DNA of 32,502 bases from Actinomycetales bacterium Ga0077552. GTDB lineage: Bacteria; Actinomycetota; Actinomycetes; Actinomycetales; Microbacteriaceae. The position numbers and the translations under genes were made by a program. The notes beneath the pieces were generated by a model. That model made no database searches, was not told where the DNA came from, and worked only from the letters and a program-made list of their open reading frames with translations. Where the stretch lies: contig LNFD01000238.1 of NCBI GenBank assembly GCA_001464255.1, positions 1 through 32,502 of the forward strand. The letters run 5' to 3'. Shown piece by piece: positions 27,591-32,502 of this stretch; positions within the stretch are counted from its first letter, which is position 1, and every line of letters begins with the position of its first letter.

Positions 27591-28184
27591 TCATTTCTCG
27601 CTATCGTTCGCGGGCGCGTCAGGGGTACGGGTCTCGACAAGTTTTTTTCTGAGCCGCTCGAGCGCGCGGCGCTGCAGGGCTTTCACGGCACCCGGGCGCT
27701 TGCCGAGCACCTCGGCCACCTGCTCGACGGTGAGGTCGGCGACGATGCGCAGCGCCATGACGTCGCGCTGGTCGGCGGGCAGGCTCGCGATCATCGCGAT
27801 CGCCCGCTGGTCGCCGAGGCGGGCGGCGGCCTCGTCTTCGGCGCTGGATGCCCGGCGCGGGTCCTCCTCGGCGAGCAGCTCGACGGTCTCGCCGCGTCGG
27901 CCGCGCATCCGCAGTTCGTCGACGAGCCGGCGGTAGGCGATCGAGAACACGAACGAGCGGAACGCGGCCGCGTCGCCGCGGAACTCGGCGAGGCGGTCGA
28001 ACACGACGAGGAAAACCTCGCTCGTGAGGTCGTCGGGCTCGCGCGATCCGCGGGCGCTCACGAAGGCGGCCACCGCCGGGGCGTAGTCGCTCCACAGGCG
28101 TGTGCACGCCCAGCTCGCGCCCGCTTGCGCGGCGACGAGCACCGACGCGAACGCCTCGTCGCCCCTGCTCCCCCGGTCAGACAT
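27591..28184 (-). CDS. RNA polymerase sigma factor (sigma-70 family, ECF-like)
   Basis: DDLTSEVFLVVFDRLAEFRGDAAAFRSFVFSIAYRRLVDELRMRGR...LPADQRDVMALRIVADLTVEQVAEVLGKRPGAVKALQRRALERLRKKL; ATG 28184. Confidence 0.93.
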   Translation of the reverse strand: MSDRGSRGDEAFASVLVAAQAGASWACTRLWSDYAPAVAAFVSARGSREPDDLTSEVFLVVFDRLAEFRGDAAAFRSFVFSIAYRRLVDELRMRGRRGETVELLAEEDPRRASSAEDEAAARLGDQRAIAMIASLPADQRDVMALRIVADLTVEQVAEVLGKRPGAVKALQRRALERLRKKLVETRTPDAPANDSEK

Positions 28185-28336
28185 CGCCCCCAGGCTAGGC
28201 GCGCGCCCCGCCCGCGACAAACCGCGCTGTTCGCCAACCGAGCCAACCGCTTGCACGGGGGCAGGCCGCGCGCCACACTGAAACCCCGCTTTCCCCGAGG
28301 CGCATCCCGTGCCCTCCCTCTCGAGAGGCAACCCTC

Positions 28337-29284
28337 GTGACGGTGCCCGCCCTGCCGCAGCTCGCCGCGGACCTCTACCTAACCGACGGCGGCCTCGAGA
28401 CCACGCTCATCTTCCACGACGGGCTCGACCTGCCCGACTTCGCGGCCTTCCCGCTGCTCGAGCACGACGACGGCCGCGGGGCGCTCGAACGCTACTACCG
28501 CGCGTACCTCGACATCGCGCGGCGGCACGGCACCGGGCTCGTGCTCGAGACGCCGACGTGGCGCGCGAGCGCCGACTGGGGCCGACGGCTCGGCTACAGC
28601 GCGGCCGCCCTGCGCACCCTCAACATCGCCGCGGTCGAGCACCTGCGGCGGCTGCGCGACGCCCACGGCCAGGGGCAGCCGCCCGTCGTCATCAGCGGCA
28701 ATCTCGGCCCGCGCGGCGACGGCTACTCTCCGACGACCGTCATGACCCCGATCGAGTCGGCGGCGTACCACAGCGAGCAGATCAGGGCCCTCGCCGATGG
28801 CGGCGCCGACCTCATCACGGCGCTCACCATCACGCACGTCGACGAGGCGATCGGCATCGTGCGGGAGGCCGTCGAGCACGGCATGCCGGTCGTCATCTCG
28901 TTCACGGTCGAGACCGACGGCACGCTGCCGAGCGGGCAGCCGCTCGCCGAGGCCATCGCCGAGCTCGACGAGGCGACCGCCGCCAGTGCGGCGTACCTCA
29001 TGGTGAACTGCGCGCATCCGAGCCACTTCGCCGACGTACTCGACCCCGCGTCGGAGGAGCTCGGGCGCATCCGCGGCATCCGTGCCAACGCCTCGACCCT
29101 CAGCCACGCCGAGCTCGACGAGGCGGACGAGCTCGACGCGGGCGACCCCGTCGCGCTCGCGGGGCTGTACCGCGAGCTGCTGGCCCTGCTGCCGAACCTC
29201 ACGGTCATGGGCGGATGCTGCGGCACCGACGACCGCCACATCGAGGCGATCGCGGCGGAGTGCGCGCCGCTGCTGCCGCGCTGA
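28337..29284 (+). CDS. Homocysteine S-methyltransferase family protein
   Basis: LTDGGLETTLIFHDGLDLPDFAAFPLL...ISGNLGPRGDGY...VMGGCCGTDDRHIEAIA zinc-binding GGCCGT. Confidence 0.92.
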   Translation: MTVPALPQLAADLYLTDGGLETTLIFHDGLDLPDFAAFPLLEHDDGRGALERYYRAYLDIARRHGTGLVLETPTWRASADWGRRLGYSAAALRTLNIAAVEHLRRLRDAHGQGQPPVVISGNLGPRGDGYSPTTVMTPIESAAYHSEQIRALADGGADLITALTITHVDEAIGIVREAVEHGMPVVISFTVETDGTLPSGQPLAEAIAELDEATAASAAYLMVNCAHPSHFADVLDPASEELGRIRGIRANASTLSHAELDEADELDAGDPVALAGLYRELLALLPNLTVMGGCCGTDDRHIEAIAAECAPLLPR

Positions 29285-29293
29285 CCCCGGCTC

Positions 29294-29809
29294 TCAGTCG
29301 AGCAAGGCGAGCAGCGCGTCGACAGTGCGCAGGTTGCGGGCCGTGCCGACGACGCCGAGCGCGCGCAGCAGTCGGGTGAGGTCGAGCTCGGCGCGGCCGG
29401 CGCCGTTCGCGTAGCGCACGTGCAGGTCGTCGCCGATGACAGCCCACTCGTCGGCTCCGCGCGGTACGTCGGCGGCCGCGCGGGGGTCGGGCGCGCCGCT
29501 CAGCGGCACGAGGTACGAGAAGGCCGGGTCGACGATGGCGAAGGGATGCGCATCCCGCGCCGCGCGCAGCGCCGCCGCATCGCGCACGATGACCTCGCGG
29601 CGGAACCCGAATCGGGTCTCGACCGCGTCTTCGAGGGCGCGCGCGAAGGCGAGCGGGTCGCCCGTCGGTGTGGCGATGAGGTTGCCCGAGGCGATGTAGG
29701 CCTGCACGTCGGTGGCGCCGAGCTCGGTGGCGAGCGCGCGCAGCTCGGCCATCGGCAGCTTCGCGGTGCCGCCGACGTTGACGGCGCGGAACAGGAAGAC
29801 GTGCGTCAC
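29294..29809 (-). CDS. DUF1697 family protein
   Basis: FLFRAVNVGGTAKLPMAELRALATELGATDVQAYIASGNLIA...GTARNLRTVDALLAL. Confidence 0.93.
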   Translation of the reverse strand: MTHVFLFRAVNVGGTAKLPMAELRALATELGATDVQAYIASGNLIATPTGDPLAFARALEDAVETRFGFRREVIVRDAAALRAARDAHPFAIVDPAFSYLVPLSGAPDPRAAADVPRGADEWAVIGDDLHVRYANGAGRAELDLTRLLRALGVVGTARNLRTVDALLALLD

Positions 29810-30129
29810 GAGACGTCGACCAGTTCGATGTGCACGCGCGCCTCATCGCCCGCGCTCAGCCCCTCGGCCTGCCGCACGGCCTTCTTCACCGGCAGCACGT
29901 AGGCCTGCTGCTTCGAGTCGGGGAACAGGCTCGTCAGCCACTCGCTGCCACCGACACGCACGCGCACCCGCACACTGCCGAACCCGTTCGTGAGGCCGTG
30001 AGTGCGTGCGTCGATCTCGTCGCTGATCGCCACCGGAACGGTCACGAAGTGCCAGGCGGCGGGGCCCGTCCACTCGTAGAGGGCGGCCGTGAAGTCGTAG
30101 GTGGTGGTGTCGTCTGCGGATGCTCGCAC
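29806..30129 (-). CDS. DUF1905 domain protein
   Basis: YDFTAALYEWTGPAAWHFVTVPVAISDEI...GFGSVRVRVRVGGSEWLTSLFPDSKQQAYVLPVKKAVRQAEGLSAGD; GTG 30129 start. Confidence 0.9.
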   Translation of the reverse strand: MRASADDTTTYDFTAALYEWTGPAAWHFVTVPVAISDEIDARTHGLTNGFGSVRVRVRVGGSEWLTSLFPDSKQQAYVLPVKKAVRQAEGLSAGDEARVHIELVDVS

Positions 30130-30160
30130 CGGGTCAGTCTGCCGCAGAGGGGTGACGGCG

Positions 30161-30820
30161 CTAGGTGAGCAGCGTGATCTCGCCATCGACGACTCGCTCG
30201 ACGCGCACGACGTGACGCATGATGTCGGGCACCCCGCCGATGACGGTCAGTTCGCGCACGTCGGTCGGGCGCGTCGCCGAGGGATCCTCTCGCGCAGGGT
30301 GCGGGTACGCCGCGATCGGGGCGAAGGTCGCGCGGCTTCGTCTGCCCGGCACGTTCGGCCGCGCGAAGCCGGTGTTGATGCGCGCGAGCTCGATCGACTG
30401 CTCGTAGGTCTCGATCAGGGTGGCCGTATCCACCGAGATGATCACGCAGGGCTTCTGTCGATATGCCCTGGCGTTGACCAGCTCCATCACTCGATCACGA
30501 CGGAGGAAGAAGAAGACCCGCTCGTTCAAGAGAGCGAGCCACTCCTGCACTGACAGCCCGTCCAAGCGCTCGCTCAGTGTCGGCTCGTGCAGAGGCCCCT
30601 GGTCCCGGACGACCGCCTTGCCGTGCTGCGGGTGCTCGAGCACAGTTGACCTCGCACGAACGGTTGTCAACAGCTCACGTCGGGTCGGTTCCTCGACCTC
30701 CCACCGGTCGAGCAGCCCCTTCGTGCTGAGCAGCCCGTGCTCGCGAATGGTCGGCCAGCTGCCGTCGGCCGCGGTGTGGAACAGCGTCGGGTAGAGGCGC
30801 ACGAGGTCGGCAGTGAGCAC
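30161..30820 (-). CDS. DUF7002-like protein, possible ADP-ribosyltransferase-like fold
   Basis: LVRLYPTLFHTAADGSWPTIREHGLLSTKGLLDRWEV...VRELTVIGGVPDIMRHVVRVERV; family name from memory of the motif. Start 30820 (GTG) or 30847 (ATG). Confidence 0.65.
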   Translation of the reverse strand: MLTADLVRLYPTLFHTAADGSWPTIREHGLLSTKGLLDRWEVEEPTRRELLTTVRARSTVLEHPQHGKAVVRDQGPLHEPTLSERLDGLSVQEWLALLNERVFFFLRRDRVMELVNARAYRQKPCVIISVDTATLIETYEQSIELARINTGFARPNVPGRRSRATFAPIAAYPHPAREDPSATRPTDVRELTVIGGVPDIMRHVVRVERVVDGEITLLT

Positions 30821-30858
30821 GGGTCGACTGTAACCCGCGACAGCCATAGCCTCGACGC

Positions 30859-31029
30859 ATGGAGCCCGACACCGTCACCCCCGCCGATCTCGCCCGCGAA
30901 CTGGGCGTCACGTCGAAGTCTGTGCGCGACGTCCTGCGTGCGCACTACGGCACACTCACCCCGCCGGCGACCCGCTGGCGGGTCACGGACGAGCAGGCTC
31001 GGGCGGTGCGACAGCACTTCGCCCAATAG
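30859..31029 (+). CDS. Small HTH-like protein (56 aa)
   Basis: MEPDTVTPADLARELGVTSKSVRDVLRAHYGTLTPPATRWRVTDEQARAVRQHFAQ; below the ORF-track length cut-off. Confidence 0.65.
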   Translation: MEPDTVTPADLARELGVTSKSVRDVLRAHYGTLTPPATRWRVTDEQARAVRQHFAQ

Positions 31030-31706
31030 CCGCCCTGATCGGCGACGGCCAGCAGACCATCTACCCCGGCGGCTACTCGCTCGCCGAGGCGGGCATCTCG
31101 GTCGCCGGCCGCGGAGTCGTGCTCTCGACCAACTACCGCAACACCCGCGAGATCGCCCAGTTCGCCGCCACGATCGTCGAGGGCGACGAGTTCGTCGACC
31201 TCGAGGGCGGTCCGGGGCGGGCGGATGCTGCGCTCGACGTTCCCCGCACGGGCCCGTCGCCCGAGCTCGCGTCGTTCGAGTCTGTCGCTCTTCATGACGC
31301 CGCACTCGTGTCGCACGTGCGCACGCTGGTCGCGTCGAGCGTCGACCCCGGCGACATCGGCGTGCTGACGGCGACGAATCGGGATGCTCTCGCCATGCTC
31401 GCCGCGCTGCGCGCCGCCGGGTTCGGCGTCATCGAGTTGGAGAGCTACGCGGGCTTCGCCGCTCCCCTGGTGAAGGTCGGAACGATCAAGCGAGCCAAGG
31501 GCCTCGAGTTCAAGCAGGTGCTACTGGCGCGGGTCGATGGGTCGCTACTCTCCCCCGCTGCTTCAGGGCTCGACGAAGGCGCGCTCGAACGGCGCGAGAT
31601 CGAGCGGCGGGAGTTGTACGTCGGCATGACCCGCGCCCGCGATGGGTTGTGGGTTGGGAGAGCCAGTAACGGCGGCGTCGAAGCGCAAGGCGGATCTAGA
31701 AACTAA
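31026..31706 (+). pseudogene. 5'-truncated UvrD/Rep-like superfamily 1 helicase remnant
   Basis: IAALIGDGQQTIYPGGYSLAEAGISVAGRGVVLSTNYRNTREIAQF...VGTIKRAKGLEFKQVLLARVD...ELYVGMTRARDGLWVG: helicase C-terminal motifs with no Walker A N-terminal half upstream. Confidence 0.78.
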
Positions 31707-31720
31707 ACCAATGATGTATG

Positions 31721-31736
31721 TTCACGTTATCGTGAA
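31721..31736. promoter_or_regulatory. Operator-like inverted repeat before the AAA ATPase gene
   Basis: TTCACG-TTAT-CGTGAA, 18 nt upstream of the start codon. Confidence 0.45.
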
Positions 31737-31753
31737 GCAAGGGAGATGCGCAC

Positions 31754-32502
31754 ATGTTTCTGGAAACCCTAATCCTCGAGAACGTAAGGGGTTTTCGCAC
31801 TAGCGATGAGCCGATAAAGCTCGATTTCGCCCGGCCAGATGGGACTTACGCCGGGCTGACCGTAGTGGCCGGTCGGAACGGGAGTGGAAAATCCACGTTG
31901 TTGCGCTCCATCGCCCTCGCACTCTCTGGCCCGACTACAGCTCGGACGCTCTCGCCCGGGTTCCACGGATGGATATCCAACGGCACGCGCTCGGCCCGCG
32001 TCGAAGCCGCCTTCTCCCAAGGGCCGGCAGACGCATTCGGAACGGGAGGCGCCCCTCCGAAGACACGACCCTGGGCTGGACTGCGATGGGACCAGGAGGC
32101 CCCAACATCGTTCGTCGAGATGCAGGAGTCAATACCGAAGAGCTCTGCGAAACTGACCGCTCGACGGGGTCCCCCTTCCGGTTGGTTTCTGGCCGGCTAT
32201 GGACCCTTCCGGCGATTGAGTGGCGCGGCGGCAGAAGCACAGCGCTCGATGTTGGGCAGCAAACGCACAGCAGCGCTCGTCACGCTCTTCGATGAGTCCG
32301 CGTCACTGGCAGAGTCGACCTGGTGGCTCCAGGAGCTCTATCCGAAGAAGCTCGAGGGTGATCGGACCTCGGAAGCCATACACGAGGACATCCGTAGGAT
32401 TCTCAATGACGGATTGATGCCAGACGGCACCGAGGTCACCGATTACACATCGGAAGGGCTTCGGGTGCGTCAAGGGGGCGCGGAGCTCATCTTGGAAGAA
32501 AT
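31754..32502 (+). CDS. RecF/SMC/OLD-like AAA family ATPase, cut by the right window edge
   Basis: MFLETLILENVRGFRTSDEPIKLDFARPDGTYAGLTVVAGRNGSGKSTLLRSIALALSG...WFLAGYGPFRRLSGAAAEAQRSMLGSKRTAALVTLFDESASLAESTWWLQELYPKKLEG; Walker A GRNGSGKST; GGGAGA RBS; no stop before the edge. Confidence 0.85.
   Translation, partial: MFLETLILENVRGFRTSDEPIKLDFARPDGTYAGLTVVAGRNGSGKSTLLRSIALALSGPTTARTLSPGFHGWISNGTRSARVEAAFSQGPADAFGTGGAPPKTRPWAGLRWDQEAPTSFVEMQESIPKSSAKLTARRGPPSGWFLAGYGPFRRLSGAAAEAQRSMLGSKRTAALVTLFDESASLAESTWWLQELYPKKLEGDRTSEAIHEDIRRILNDGLMPDGTEVTDYTSEGLRVRQGGAELILEE

Noticed and set aside
28270-28360. Possible SAM-type riboswitch before the homocysteine S-methyltransferase (GAGAGGCAACCCTC...GGTGCC and palindrome CCTCTCGAGAGG)
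   Set aside because: GGCAACC resembles a SAM-I/SAM-IV core fragment, but the other conserved segments and the space before the start codon are missing; an Rfam cmscan would decide.
31712-31803. 29-codon ORF MYVHVIVKQGRCAHVSG... overlapping the ATPase start
   Set aside because: No good RBS and overlaps the ATPase start in another frame; likely chance.
1-32502. CRISPR arrays, tRNA/rRNA genes, IS elements
   Set aside because: No regularly spaced direct repeats, no recognisable tRNA cloverleaf or rRNA segments, and no transposase-like protein seen by eye; tRNAscan-SE and ISfinder searches would confirm.

Overview
High-GC actinobacterial chromosome segment (Microbacteriaceae-like by gene content and codon bias; this is inference), densely packed with genes on both strands. 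From left to right I read: a TVP38/DedA-like membrane protein cut by the left edge; a YnjBCD-type ABC transporter with split permeases; an uncharacterised radical SAM protein; an M23 peptidase; an erythrin-VIT1 transporter; DUF427; a low-complexity GAD-rich protein; a cold-shock protein with structured leader and terminator; a frame-disrupted DUF3097 gene; an aldo/keto reductase; a YtrA-type GntR regulator with ABC exporter operon; an NPPF methyltransferase; YceI; fasciclin; MFS; an FBP-domain protein; an alpha/beta hydrolase; an ion channel; SDR; a disrupted MFS gene; an NYN-LOTUS protein; an ECF sigma factor with a putative acidic anti-sigma factor; a homocysteine S-methyltransferase; DUF1697 and DUF1905. 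The right end (about 30.1-32.5 kb) looks like the border of an accessory island: a DUF7002/ART-like protein, a divergent 56-aa HTH protein absent from the ORF track, a 5'-truncated UvrD-like helicase, and the start of a lower-GC RecF/SMC-like AAA ATPase cut by the window edge. That island is the best candidate for an undescribed (possibly defence) system, but its downstream partner is outside the window. All family calls are from reading protein motifs; no database search was run.
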